A DNA stretch of 64,000 nucleotides from Panax quinquefolius (GCA_020205615.1 JAINUW010000599.1:1-64000); one strand, 5' to 3'. Shown: positions 11,053 to 23,439, counted from the first letter of the stretch. Program-made: numbers and translations. Notes: a model not told the origin generated them from the sequence alone.

Positions 11053-13874
11053 TTGTGGTTTCTGTTTGGCTTGAACACATATTCATTAATAATATGTTTT
11101 GTCATGTTAAAGGTCTTTTCATGCTTCTCAAGTTAATCTAGGTTCCATTTTTATAATATAATTCTAAATTAAATATTTCAACAAGTTAAGGCCATTCAAG
11201 GTCATGAAACCACCAAGTCTATCATACTTGCTCTCTAAACATACAAGGTAGTTGTAAAACTCATATTAGGCATGCTTGTGAGTATTCATAACACATCTAT
11301 GAAATTAGTATCGCTTTGGTTGAAAATATGCTTCGTTTATGCTTTACTTGAATTATGATACACAAGTATGGTATATATATGTTTATGTTACATGAGTGAG
11401 TCTAAGAGTATCATCAAACATAATCACAATTATCAGATTCTAACCCTCAAGGTAGTATGTTAACATTCTCATTCAAAGTTCGTATTTTCATTAGTAACCT
11501 TACTAGTAGGTTCTACATGTTCAATACATATGGATCATGTATAGGGATATTCTAGACATAACATGACATCTTAACCTTTTAGAATCTAGAAATTCATGTG
11601 ATGTAACTATGTTTTGAAAATATGTTCAAGTTTGCTTTTGAAACTATTTTAAACTTGAACAATGCAATTTAACACATACAAGACAACTTTAAGGCTCTAA
11701 TCATATGTAGTCAAGTCATGTTATCATGCTCGCAAGGTCAGAATATAAAGCATGTAGTAGTCATGCATGTTAGCTCACTATACTAAGTTAAAAAAACTTC
11801 TTTAATACAAATCCTAAATAAGGTGGTCATGAGTAAAGAACTATGAATCATATAAACACAAGTTAACGGGTTATACATTCATTTATAAATCATACCAACA
11901 TGCTTGCGAGTCAGTACATAATCATGGCATACATATATATCAAGTTCATTTCTAAACTCCTAATTTTCATCTAAACTATATGCTTTTGATTATCATGTGT
12001 GCTATCCTAGTAAAACATGCTCACATTAGGTTAATATACTAACATATACACATTACTCATCCTTGCATGCTAGCTTAAGTCATAATAATATACCAACACT
12101 TAGCAGATTGTGAAATAGAAAACTCAATCGAACTCGAGAGGTAGCAAGTAATGCTACCGCTACTTTAGTTCAATTATGGCACAGCTACGCCATTTCTGGT
12201 TAAGGAGCAGAAACAAACTCTGTTTTACAGAGTCTTAGCTAACTTGATTTCCAACAATTTAAACTTGCTCCAAACTATTATTAAAGAGTTCATACATGCT
12301 AGAAAACTTCTTAAACATCTTTTAGTATGCTAATTCATCTTGATTAACATAGAAATTCAATTAATTCTACGAATCAAACAAGACCCATTTCAAGAACATA
12401 GCTAGAGTTTATACCTTCTTGAGCTTGAATTGGACTTCCTACACTGTGAGTATGCTTCTATAGCAGCTCAGCAACTTATACACTCCACTAAGACAAATCT
12501 CAAGCACCAAAAACTGAAAATGGAGCTTATATTTATAGAAGGAACTTAGACTAGATATTGGCATTACACAATCTTGGAGTCCATGGTGTAATGGAAGAAA
12601 ACAAAGGTTATTAAGGAGTTGTTTAACCACCCCCATACCAGCCATCTTGCTAGCCATGATCACCTATGATTTAGCAGCTTGAAGGTTACGTAATATAGAG
12701 TTAGGTTACTGTTCATTGTACTATAAAGGTCACTCATTTTGGGACAAGGAAAAAAATCACAGCAACTTGATCAACTAAGGCTTGGTTTGGTTCTTTTAAT
12801 TCCCATAATGTAATATTAATGTACAATTGTTACCATATTAGGAAATTAGGGTCATTTATATACTCACATCATATAGTTCATGTACATTAAATACACGCAT
12901 TAAAATAATGCAGTTGGTATTATTGTCCGGGTAGTTCCATAATTATCCCTAGTACTCCCACAACCATATTATAACCTTATTTAATATTAATGTTTATTTA
13001 AACATTTAATTACTTTCTCAATTTCTAGAATATACAGATATTTATTTATGCATTACAATTACATATGATATCATTGAACTACTGGATACTTCATGTCATT
13101 AAAACATACTCTATCATATTATTTTTATTAATGTTACACATATAATATTAACGTTTCATTTCATTTCTACAGAAAAATTAATTTTCTCCAATCGTCATTG
13201 GCGTAGGCAAGGCTTAGTTTGTCTTCTTTGGGAGGACGCACTTTTACTGCATTCTCGGCACTGGCGGCTAAACTAGCTTAGCTTCAAGCTAGTTTCAACA
13301 TCCATCTCCCCAACAACATGAATTAAATGCCATATTGGTGATATTACTAGTTTAAAAGTGTATTCCTTACTTATATGAGACCACATGATCATACACGATT
13401 TATCTTCCTAATTCCCTTTTTAACTCACTTAATGAATTTCCTCACTTCACATTATGCCACACCAGGCATTTCACAACTCCCATAGTCAATTCCACACTTC
13501 TCAATATATATTAATCTAATAGGAATCAATTAAATTATTCAACATACAAAACATTAACACTTATATTCACATAAATATTTATTCTATTAATATATTCATA
13601 AGACAGGGAATTTCTCTGGTATTACATCACTTATCATAATAATCCTAATAATTATATCCTATATACAATAATCATATTTTTATAAAATAATTAATTTATT
13701 ATAAGAGTATAATCTATAATGATCAATAAATCTTAAAGGAAATTATTTACAATTATTCATGTAATGTACATATACTTTACTTTGCACATATTCCAACCTT
13801 TATATAAAAAAAAATTATAAGCAAAATTTCTTATTTAATTATATTGAAAATATTGGGTTATTACAAGAAGTGGC
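11053..13874 (-). mobile_element. Truncated or solo LTR, related to the LTR of element B
   Basis: The right boundary GGGTTATTACA at 13,874 is the same as that of both LTRs of element B (29,684 and 36,864). The last 270 bp also follow them closely: ACAATAATCATATTTTTAT, AATGATCAATAAATCT, ATACTTTACTTTGCACATAT. On the minus strand it begins TGTAATAACCC. A TATA-like CTATAAATATAAG lies at about 12,530-12,540 on that strand. The left boundary is not found; the CACTA terminus at 11,052 may interrupt it. I see no coding region. Confidence 0.6.
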
Positions 13875-14709
13875 GCTCCAATAGGATGATATTGCGTGTT
13901 GCTCACTTCCAAAGTATGAAAACTGGCTGGCTCAACTTCTGAATTGAAGCTGATGAGTGGTATGTCTCCTTGTTCAGGATATTCTGGCTCAGCATTGACA
14001 GTGACTAGGCTATTGTTGACAATGTATTTAAGTTATTGATGAAGTGTATAAGGGACGACTCCAGCCATGTGGATCCATGGTCTCTCCAATAGCAGGTTGT
14101 ATCCTGAATCTATCTTGAGGAAGTGAAAAGATACGCAAAATGTATGGGGACCAATCTCAATTGGCAGTTCAATCTCTCCGACATAATTTTGTTGAGATCC
14201 ATCAAAAGCTATGATAACCGTATGGCTACTTCAGATCCGTTTGAGATTAACGTTCATCTTCACCAAAGTGGCATAGGGACAGATATTCAGAGACGAACCT
14301 TCGTCTATCAAAACTCTAGCTAACATATACCCGGAGGATAAAACTGTAATGTACAATGGCTTGCAATGACCGGTCCCTTCAGGCGGTATGTCATCATCAG
14401 TGAAAGATAATACATTGTTGTTAAAAATGTGATCAACCATATGTTGAAATTTTCCACATCCACTGATTTCGGTAAGTAGGCTTCTTTCAAAACCTTCAGT
14501 AAGATCTTCTTGTGATCCTCGGAAGAGAAAACCAAATCCAGTATTGAGATTTGATGTGGAGCTTCTCTTAAGCTTAAAACCACCTTGGCTTCATTATGGC
14601 CCATAGTGCGGAGAAATTTCTCAATCTTCTCTATAGGAATCTTCCATTTTGCTTTTATGGTAGGCTTCATCACCCTTTGAGGAAGATTAAGTGGATTTTC
14701 CTTTGACAC
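13875..14709 (-). pseudogene. Ogre/Tat-like retrotransposon protease region, truncated
   Basis: The minus strand encodes an aspartic-protease-like stretch, ARVLIDEGSSLNICPYATL, whose D-E-G-S stands where the family has D-N/S-G-S/A. After a stop it continues with DSGYNLLLERPWIHMAGVVP and LKYIVNNSLVTVNAEPEYPE, the usual sequence after protease in Tat/Ogre polyproteins. Upstream (14,460-14,709) lies KAKWKIPIEKIEKFLRTMGH. The reading stops at 13,875, exactly where an LTR of another family begins, so reverse transcriptase, RNase H and integrase are missing. In life this protease would process the gag-pol polyprotein in virus-like particles. Confidence 0.75.
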
Positions 14710-14749
14710 TGTAGCAGTAACATGAGAAGTGGATCCTTCAGCTTCTCCA

Positions 14750-15967
14750 TAATTCCATGGAACTTTTTGTAAGCCGATAACAGGATACTATGGTCTGAAT
14801 GGTAAGCGAATTGGCTCTGGTGCAGCCACTTTCAAAGGAGTATCACTACCTTTGAGTTGAATTGCTTGTATAGGAAATGGGCCGACAGTCTCATCAGTCT
14901 CAGCGGATATAACTGCTACTAGCCCCTTCCCCTTAGTAGGACAGGTATTCTCACTCTCGAGTAGCACAGTGTCATCATCTGCCAACTGCAAGGCACCGTT
15001 GTCAATTAGATTTTGAATAAGGTGGCGGAGTGCCCATCATTCTTCTGTGTTGTGATCACGAGAATGTGAATGATATTGACATACTCCATCAGAGTTGAAC
15101 CATCTTGAACGAGGATTAATTAGAGGTAGAAGGGAGGTGATTCTTCCTTCGTTGATTAGCATCTGATATATCTCCTCCATAGGTTGGCCCAGGTATGTAA
15201 ATTCCTTTCTATTGGCAAAATCTCGATGGGCTTTAGCACTTGCTCTCTTTGCAACCTTGTCCTCTAGTGCTTCATTTTCTGAAGGTGATGATGGAGCATT
15301 CATAACAAAAGGAAGGAGACAGGCATGCTCCTAGCTGACTAACTGGCGTGTGACTTAATGCTGATGGATCACCAGTTCTGCCAATTGTTCAACTTGCTTA
15401 CAAAGAGCTTTCATCTTTTGTTCCATAGCAAATTGGAACTTTGTATAATCCCATCTATCAACATCATCTTTGATGGTCTGGGATGATTCATCATTAAAAT
15501 TAGAACTCTGTCCACTACTCCAACTAATCATATTGACCTCTTCATCTTTATGTTGAGGAAGAGGTTTGTCTTGCACATGAGGTTGATCTGGTTTGGTAAC
15601 CACGATCTCACCGTTGTCTATTAAATCTTGGATCTTATGTTTCAAGGCCCAACAATCTTGAGTATCATGTCCAAGTGCTCCTGAATGATAAGCACACTTC
15701 CGAGTAGCATTGAAACCCTTCCCATTAGGGTTGGCGAGTGGAAGAAGATGTGTGATTTTCTTCTAAGTAGTCAGAAGAGTAAGAATATTCTCAAGCGAGT
15801 CCCCTAGGGGTGTGAATGTTCGAGGGCTCTTTCCTTCTCCACCTTTAGGCAATGGAGGGTTTGAAGACTGTGCTTGAAAAGGGGAGTAGTTTCTCCTCTG
15901 TATAGGCATATTCTGATTGCCTTTTGACCTTGTAGTATCAAGGAAACATCCTCCTCTTTCTTTTTAT
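14750..15967 (-). pseudogene. Ogre/Tat-like gag C-terminal region with two zinc-knuckle-like modules
   Basis: A module reading CAYHSGALGHDTQDCW, then ALKHKIQDLIDNG, lies at about 15,600-15,690. A second related module, CQYHSHSRDHNTEE, a stop, then WALRHLIQNLIDNG, lies at about 14,985-15,080. Both have the Cys/His spacing of the Tat-clade nucleic-acid-binding segment. Between and after them are LGQPMEEIYQMLINEGRI (15,160-15,190) and a linker with SAETDETVGPFPIQAIQLKG (14,850-14,910). Several stops and frameshifts are present. Confidence 0.65.
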
Positions 15968-16740
15968 GGACCCCCCCAGAGGTTGTTTCCATAATTTCCG
16001 AATTGGATGTGCTCAGCAACTGCTTTAAGAGCGGCTAGGTCTTGAATCTTTCCTGACTTCAACCCCATCTCAGCCATCCCTCCATGTTTGATCATTTCAG
16101 GAAATGGTTTGTCAATACCAACTAAGTCTCTCTCATAAAAAGGAGCTTCTTGTATGCCTATGAAGGTCATGACCATTTTTGATTCCGTCATAGAGGGAAT
16201 AACTTGAGCAGCAAGGCGCCTCCACCTTTGAGCATACTCTCTGAAAGACTCATTGGACTGTTTCTTGACCTTTGTAATCTAATAATGGTCAGGAGCCATC
16301 TCTATAGATCTTTGAGTTGTCTAATCTGGTATACCATGAATGGGCTTCTCCAGTCAGACTCTTCTGAAAAAGCTGCATTCTGAGCTTCTCATTTTCTGCA
16401 TAAGATCCAAGTTCTCCAATGAACACCTTCAAATGTGTATAAGGATCCCCTAATCTGTCATACTTTTAAATTCAGGGGTTTTAAATTTCTCTAGATAATG
16501 AACACCAGGGAATATGCAAAGGTTAATATATGAAACACTCCCATGTGCTCCAATCCCCTTGAGAGAACGGATGGTTTCTTCCATTTGAAGGACCTTCTTC
16601 CTAATATCACCGGTGTCTGGATCTCCTTTGAGATGGGTGTTTTCAAGATCTTTGTTGGTCGTATCCAACTGAGGTTCCCGATTTGTTTTATCCAAACCTT
16701 AAGTTTCTCCTTGTGCAGAGGATCCTGTATGTGTAGGCAT
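15968..16740 (-). pseudogene. Ogre/Tat-like retrotransposon gag (capsid), broken
   Basis: A plausible start is the minus-strand ATG at 16,740 (MPTHTGSSAQGE), soon followed by a TAA. A coiled-coil-like stretch KKVLQMEETIRSLKG lies near 16,560-16,610. The capsid core follows at about 16,290-16,480: KFKTPEFK, YDRLGDPYTHLKVFIGELGS, NEKLRMQLFQKSLTGEAHSW. It continues at 15,990-16,190 with MVMTFIGIQEAPFYERDLVG and MKHGxMAEMGLKSGKIQDL-type sequence. Gag would form the particle shell around the RNA. Frameshifts and stops throughout make it inactive. Confidence 0.8.
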
Positions 16741-17605
16741 CTTTGGGATCTGAGTAGACTGATGCAATTCTATAAGTAGAACATCCAAATCTGTAATTTG
16801 TTTACTTAATCCGTCAAATTCATCTCAAGAAACGGGATTAGACTGGTTAGAAGAAGATATGATTGGCTGTAGGCTCGTGGCCTTTTTTGGATTTTGAGCG
16901 GGTAACGGGCCCAATTGTTTTCCTACAAAAAACTTATGTAGTTTAGTCTTAGGGATAATGTAAATGTTTACATGCTATGTGAGGTATTCGTGTTAGGAAT
17001 ATTATCCTGCAAAACGGATGTTAGCTATTTTGTAATAAAGGATAGCATGCTAATTTCAAATATGCATGTGCACATATTTCTTCATATTTTCCATTACGAT
17101 GGATTGACATGAAATAATATTTACAAGTAAATGCTTTTACAAGTAATCGAAAATGGAAAGCATGAAGAGACTTTCCTCCGCGTTTGGTTTATCAGAGGTT
17201 GACCTATCTTAGGTTACTCTCGTGACTTTTTGGCATGAAGGTTCCCAGATCATCGCAATCTACTTGACGGGAAGTTAATCCGGTCTTTCAACTGGAGTGA
17301 ATCTGGGAGGTTCCTTTCTTGAGCCTCGTTGGAATTAGTCTTCATATGAGTCCAGTAATCAAACATCGATAGGATATAGCCTCCTGGTGGAGGAACCACA
17401 CAACATACATTCACATACAACGTGTCTCACCGTTTATGAAAATGATGACATGTACGAAGCACTAACATCACAAATAGATATATTATAGTGCAGTAAGTAA
17501 AAATGCATTCGTACACATTCATCAAAAAATGTAAATGCAACATTCACTCACAAGCATATAACAGTTTTGAAAAGCTTGAAGTAGTGGCTTAAGCCCTCTT
17601 ACTGG
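16741..17605 (-). other. Untranslated leader of the Ogre/Tat-like element
   Basis: This lies between the gag start and the primer-binding site on the minus strand. No protein I can recognise is encoded. A long leader is normal for Ogre/Tat elements. Confidence 0.5.
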
Positions 17606-17623
17606 TGTCCCCAGCAGAGTCGC
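17606..17623 (-). promoter_or_regulatory. Primer-binding site, Ogre/Tat type
   Basis: The minus strand reads TGGCGACTCTGCTGGGGA eight bases beyond an LTR end in CCCAACA. This is the typical plant Ogre/Tat primer site, usually ascribed to tRNA-Arg. It fixes element orientation (minus) and the inner LTR edge at 17,632. Confidence 0.8.
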
Positions 17624-18380
17624 CACCTATCGATGTTGGGATTTTTATTTATCCCTTTTCTGTTCTTATTCTTTGGTGTTTTCATGTTATGTGAGATTAG
17701 TTTAAAAAAACAAGTGAAAAAGGTCTGACATGTATATGTTGACAATTTGACTATAAGAGTCGCCAGTTGGTGTTTTTAACTGGTTGCACCAACACAACCA
17801 AGAAAAGGTTTGCACATTGACCCAGTGATGTGACATTGCTAAACGAGTCTGTAAAACCGATATTCATTTGGATTCGGGGGCTTGATTATGCGGAGGGAAG
17901 GTGTTAGGCACCCCCCAACATCTGTGTTACCACGGTGACCGCCACTTTTCAATGTGCTATTATTTGGAAGTAGTGCTATGCCCCGTTCGCACCTATATAC
18001 ATAGGATTTGAATTTGTATAAAAATTTAGTTCTGAACAAGATATAGCAATGAGGTTGTATAAAAGAGGTTTTTTTTCAAACCCTGTGCTCAATATAATTG
18101 AGGCCTTTGATACTTCCATTTTATTATTAAATGTTCGGCTTGATTGCTTTTATTTTCGAGATGAGAAGCATCTTCGAGAAAATAACATATAACCGTGCCG
18201 AACTCATCATGGGCATGAAAGCCATCTAAGGAAATTCAAACACCGTGAATAATTTACAAGCTGCTTACAACTGAAAATGTCCATCACGAGAACCGAATTT
18301 AGATTCAGTGGACTAAATCTGTGATCACATGATTCCTAGGATCACATGATGTCGCAGTTTATATGAAAAGCGAAGCGTTA

Positions 18381-18395
18381 TATATATATATATAT

Positions 18396-18437
<42 letters not shown>
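18381..18437. repeat. (TA)n tract
   Basis: Nearly uninterrupted TA dinucleotides. A second tract is at 18,735-18,773, within copy 1 of the tandem duplication. Confidence 0.9.
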
Positions 18438-18439
<2 letters not shown>

Positions 18440-18463
18440 AACATGATCAACCACCACGAAGCA

Positions 18464-18733
18464 CCTCCATGGGGGATCGTAAATGTAAATATATAAAAGC
18501 GATAAATATATATATAGACACATGATCAACCACCTCGAAGCACCTCCATGAGGGATCGGAAATGTAAATAAAGCAATAAATGTGATCAACCACCACGAAG
18601 TAAACTCCAAAAGGACTAAATGTAAATAAAGCGTTGAAAAGATCAACCGCCACAAAGTAAACTTCAAAGTGACGGAATGTAAATAAAAGCAAAGTAAAAG
18701 GCCACGAAGTAAACTCTGTGCCTAATGTAAATG

Positions 18734-18775
<42 letters not shown>

Positions 18776-19850
18776 TAAACGCTCTAGACATAAGTTCAGG
18801 CTCAATCGAGGCATAACTTCGATAATGTTAGTCCATATATATAAATATATACATATATAAGTATATATATACATGCAGTAAATGAAAATCCGCAATTTGA
18901 AGTTGGGCATACACACAAAACGACTCTCAATGTGAAGAATAATGTGTGCAAAGATGAAGAGAAAGGCTTTATAGTGTGTAAGAAGGCTTACAATGGGCTG
19001 GCAAAGAAGACTTCTATGACTCTAAGTGGATGAACACTCGACTCCCGCCGGTAAAAATATAGCTATATGTGAGCTAACAAGTGTTTAAAATGAGAAAGCA
19101 CTCAATATGGGGTGTGTACAGAGCAAATTTGACAGGGCTTCGTTGCCTTTTCCTTTATTTAAAATGGCCTCCATGGGGGATCGTAAATGTAAATATATAA
19201 AAGCGATAAATATATATATAGACACATGATCAACCACCTCGAAGCACCTCCATGAGGGATCGAAAATGTAAATAAAGCAATAAATGCGATCAACCGCCAC
19301 GAAGTAAACTCCAAGCGGGACTAAATGTAAATAAAGCAGTGAAAAGATCAACCGCCACAAAGTAAACTTCAGGCGAGACGGAATGTAAATAAAGCAGTAA
19401 AAGGCCACGAAGTAAACTCCAGGCCTAACAGAAATTTAAATATATATATAAGCAAGTAAACGCTCTAGACATAAGTTTAGGCTCAATCGAGGCATAACTC
19501 GATAATGTTAGTCCATATATATAAATATATACATATATAAGTATATATATACAGACAGAAATGAAAATCAAGGACTGAAGTTCGGGCATACTCACACAAC
19601 ACGACTCTCAATGTGAAGAATAATGTGTGCAAAGATGAATAGAAAGGCTTTATAGTGTGTAAGAAGGCTTACAATGGGCTGGCAAAGAAGACTTCTATGA
19701 CTCTAAGTGGATGAACACTCGGCTCCTGCCGGTGAAAATATAGCTATATGTGAGCTAACAAGTGTTTAAAATGAGAAATCACTCAATATGGGGTGTGTAT
19801 AGAGCAAATTTGACAAGGCTTCCTCGCCTTTTCCTTTATTTAAAATGGCC
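18464..19850. repeat. 704-bp tandem duplication inside the Ogre/Tat-like LTR, with a 57-60-bp minisatellite
   Basis: Copy 1 runs from 18,464 and copy 2 from 19,168, both starting CCTCCATGGGGGATCGTAAA. Copy 2 ends at about 19,850 (TTTATTTAAAATGGCC, also found at 19,157). Copy 2 lacks part of the TA tract of copy 1. Within each copy a shorter unit repeats about four times, of the form GATCAACC(A/G)CCACGAAGTAAA followed by a variable part and AATGTAAATAAAGC. Confidence 0.9.
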
Positions 19851-20731
19851 ACTCCAAGCTCTATATTTATAGAGGGTGTGGCCACTGGTGTACTTGCGAC
19901 AGCCACAGTTGCACCTGCGGATGCCCGGGGTACCCCGGGCTCCGCGTGTCCCCCCATCTCGAAGTATGTGGACTTTTGCACTGTGATGTCCGGTCAAACT
20001 TGCAGAACTTCAATCTGAGCATCCGATTGAGGTGTACAAGACCTTTTTTGGACTGTCGTTGTTGAGAGTTACGCAATGACATGGGATTAGAGATTGTACG
20101 AAGTCAGGAAGAGGGGACCATGCCCATGGTCTTCAAGCTTCAAATTCTATCTGGTGTGCTGCCCTGCGCAATAGTCACTCAGGATTGGAACTCCTTGGCT
20201 CTTGTGGGACATTTTTGTGTAGAAATGTATGTATGAGATGTTGAGATGGAGCAATGTGGGGTTGAGGTGGCAAGATGATGATTTTGCCCCTCACCGGGGT
20301 TATCTCCGGTTTGGGTTGATAAAGCAAACGTTGCTCATGGTTATCTCTGAGATTGGAATGCTGCAAGTGTTTGAATTCCTCAGGCTCATCTTTAATTGTG
20401 TTTGTCTTCCCGGTGTTATCTTTGGGTCTTTGGAATGAGTGCCTCGGTGGGAGTTTCGAGGTTGAAGCTGATTGCATGCATTTGAAACAAGCATTTTCGG
20501 GGTTATCGTCGAAACTGCAACGACATTCCTTGGGGTTATCTCCAAGGATGAAACTCGGGGTTATCTCCGAGGTTGGAACTGATACTCCTGGTGTGTGTTC
20601 TGGGGTTGAGACTGAACTTCCAGTGGTATTCGGAATATATATGAGCTGTCTTCCACGGTAATCTCTGAAAGACGAATCTGCCCTCCTGCAATATTAGTAA
20701 CAGGTGTGCAAAAAATTTCGAGTGTCTACGA

Positions 20732-20852
20732 TAGAATAATTCTAAAACAACTTTACTCTCTGTGGGATCGATCCTTACTTGTACCTGTGCTAATTATTAT
20801 AAATTGTGAAGTGAAAGTGAGGTTAATTTAGGAGTGTCAACGATAGCTCCCA
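20732..20852 (+). repeat. 5' LTR remnant of element A (last 121 bp)
   Basis: It aligns end to end with 39,404-39,524 of the 3' LTR, with shared TAGAATAATTCTAAAACAAC and CTCTGTGGGATCGATCC, and ends AGCTCCCA. Everything upstream of 20,732 belongs to the opposite-strand Ogre/Tat LTR. Confidence 0.85.
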
Positions 20853-20857
20853 AATTT

Positions 20858-20869
20858 TGGCGCCGTTAC
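20858..20869 (+). promoter_or_regulatory. Primer-binding site of element A
   Basis: TGGCGCCGTTAC lies five bases after the LTR end. The family consensus is TGGCGCCGTTGCC, commonly assigned to tRNA-Asp in Athila-like elements. The last bases diverge. Confidence 0.75.
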
Positions 20870-20927
20870 AAAGGAGTAATTTGGCATTTTGTTTTTATTC
20901 TATTATTATTTTTTTTGTTTTTGTTTT

Positions 20928-22540
20928 ATGACTCGATCTTCTCAGGATACTATATTAGATTTTGATCCAGAGATTTAGAAAACTGCAAGGAGGCTAAGGA
21001 AGGAAAAACTTAAAGTTCAACAGTCTTCTGCAGATATAGACGAGGCTTCTGCATCATCACCAGGCCTCAACTTAGCTTTGGAATTATTATCCAACGAATC
21101 ATCCACCGAATCCGATAAAGAAGAAGGGATGGATATTCAAAACAACAATAGAACTCTTAGGGAGTTGGCAACTCCTAATTCAAATCAACAACCTCTGTGC
21201 ATTCAATATCCTAATTTAGATGCTGCATTTGAACTTAAATTCGGACTAATCCATTTATTGCCTACTTTTCGTGGTCTTACTGGTGAGGACCCTACAAACA
21301 TCTAAAGGAATTTCATGTGGTGTGCTCCACTATGAAACCACACAGAATCACCAAAGAAAAAATCAAGCTGAGAGCATTCCCATTCTCCCTAGCAGATTTG
21401 GCAAAGGATTGGCTGTACTACCTACCCTCAGGTTCAATACAATCTTGGAATGACATGAAGTAGTTGTTCTTGGAGAGATACTTTCCAACCTCAAGAGTAG
21501 CCAACAAAAGGAAGGAGATCGGTGGGATTAGACAATTCAGTGGGGAGACACTATACGAGTATTAGGAAAGAATCAAAAAGCTTTGTTCCAGCTGTCCACC
21601 GCATGAAATAGATGAACAACACTTGATCTATTATTTCTATGAAGGGTTGGTACCGATGGATATAAGCATGATTGATGCAGCTAGCGGAGGATCACTAGTT
21701 GACAAGACCCCAGAGGTTGCAAGGAATTTAATTGCAAACTCGCAACAATATGGCACTAGAACAAATTATGCACCATAAGGGTAAGCGAGGTAATCACTTA
21801 TGATTATGGTCAACAAATTTCTGAATTAGCTGATATGGTTAGACAATTAGCTACAGGTCAACTACCAGTTGCAAAGGTTTGTGGAATATGTCTATAACCA
21901 AATCACAATACAGATGAATGCCCAACATTACAAGATGATGAGGCTATGCAATAAGCTAATGTAATGGGAAATTATCAGTCATAACCTCAAAGAAAGTATG
22001 ATCCATACTCAAACATGTATAACCCAGGATGGAGGGATCATCCAAATCTGAGTTATGGGAGCAAGCAAGCGGCACCACCTGCATTTCCACCTAGGCAGCA
22101 GGGCTTCCAACCAGCCCAACCTCAATATCAACTGAAGCAAGCAGTCCATGCACCTACTGGAACATCATTGGAGGATATGTTCAAAGCATTCATGGGACAT
22201 ACACAATAATTCATGGGACAAACACAACAGTTCATGAATCAGACACAACAGTTCTAGTAAGAGACAAAAACTTCGGTTCAAGATTTGAGGAACCAAGTAG
22301 GACAACTGGCTACAACTGTGGGGATATTGGAATCCAGAGGCTTAGGAAAATTACCATCTCAAACAGTAGTCAACCCAAGGGAGAATGCAAGTGCCATAAC
22401 TTTGTGGAATGGAACACAGTTGGATACACCACCGACCCCCGTAGAGTTTGAGGAGGAAGCAGCTAAGGAGGAAACAGAAAAATTCAAGGTACAACCTAAC
22501 CCTCCTAATTAGCGTAAAAACATTCCTCTTCACTTTCATC
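20928..22540 (+). pseudogene. Athila-like gag, broken by stops
   Basis: It starts at ATG 20,928 (MTRSSQDTILDFDPEI). The capsid core begins FGLIHLLPTFRGLTGEDP at about 21,240-21,300, shifts frame at 21,301, and continues EFHVVCSTMKPHRITKEKIK, RAFPFSLADLAKDWLYYLPS, ETLYEY.ERIKKLCSSCPP. A CX2CX4HX4C zinc knuckle (CGIC, one stop, PNHNTDEC) lies at about 21,880-21,920. A C-terminal repeat of (F)MGQTQQ type lies near 22,190-22,260. Nearly all in-frame stops are TAA or TAG where the family has CAA/CAG or TGG, consistent with cytosine deamination. Gag packages the element RNA. Confidence 0.8.
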
Positions 22541-22659
22541 CTAAAAATTCTAAAGCCTCAAAGAGAGATGAAAAAGAAAAAGAAATTTTGGAAACTTTTA
22601 GAAAAGTAGAAGTTAACATCCCTCTCCCTGATGCAATTAAACAAGTGCCACATTATGCT

Positions 22660-23200
22660 AAATTTTAAAAGAATTTTGCACTAATAAAAGAAAATTGCAA
22701 AATAATGAAAGAGTCACAGTTGGAGAAAATGTATCTGTTGTTCTTCAAAGAAAAATGCCTCCAAAATGTAAAGATCCAAGAATGTTCACAATCCCATACA
22801 AAATAGGAAACACCAGATTTGAAAAAGCCATGCTAGATTTAAGAGCTTTAATTAATGTTATGCCTTTATCTGTTTATGTTTCCTTAAATCTAGGCCCTTT
22901 GAAAAATACTGGTGTGATTATCCAATTGGCAGATCGTACTAACACTTACCCCCGAGGGGTAATTAAAGATATCTTAGTGCAGGTGAACGAACTAATCTTT
23001 CCTATAGATTTTTACATTGTGGATATGGAAGATGATACATCACCAAACCCTTCATATATCTTGTTAGGAAGATCATTCCTGAAAATAGCAAAGACCATGA
23101 TTGATGTGCACAATGGGACCTTGACAATGGAATTTGATGGAGAAAAGATTCAATTTAATATCTACGATGCCATGAGGTACCCGAGTGATATAGGATAGGT
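22660..23200 (+). pseudogene. Athila-like aspartic protease region
   Basis: The longest open stretch of element A outside integrase. It contains MPPKCKDPRMFTIPYKIGN, then MLDLRALINVMPLSVYVSL, where the catalytic D is kept but the family's D-L-G-A-S reads D-L-R-A-L. DRTNTYPRGVIKDILVQVN and ILLGRSFLKIAKTMIDVHNG follow. A one-base loss near 22,667 and a stop near 23,197 separate it from its neighbours. Confidence 0.8.
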
Positions 23201-23439
23201 TTTTGCTATCGATGTGAGAGACTCTTTAGTGCGTAGATCCTTTGAACAAATGCATCGGGATAGCTTGGAGGTAGCCATCACCAACTGTATGGATATGGGC
23301 AAGGAAGATGAAATAAGCAAACTCAGGAATTGAAGGAAATTGTGGCTGCACTACACTCATTGCCGAAATTCTCAGATAGGTCAGCAGTACATTCTATTCA
23401 ATTTCATGTTTCTCATCAAAAGTTATTACCTTCTGTTGT

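Larger units (their letters stand above)
17632..20731 (-). mobile_element. 5' LTR of the Ogre/Tat-like element (about 3.1 kb)
   Basis: On the minus strand the LTR ends CCCAACA at 17,632, next to the primer site. It begins at about 20,730 with TAGACACTCGAAATTTTTT, where sequence switches to the Athila LTR remnant. A TATA box (CTATAAATATAG, minus) lies at about 19,862-19,873. The LTR holds two long TA tracts and a large tandem duplication. The partner LTR is not in the window because the element is truncated at 13,875. Open frames reading as runs of Ile-Tyr are only translated TA repeats. Confidence 0.7.

Noticed and set aside
18359..18916. Open frames of 60-110 codons rich in Ile-Tyr, Cys and Phe (minus strand)
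   Set aside because: They are translations of TA tracts and LTR tandem repeats, with no family resemblance.
18464..19850. CRISPR-like array from regularly spaced repeats
   Set aside because: Units are diverged tandem minisatellites in a plant LTR; there are no unique spacers or cas genes.
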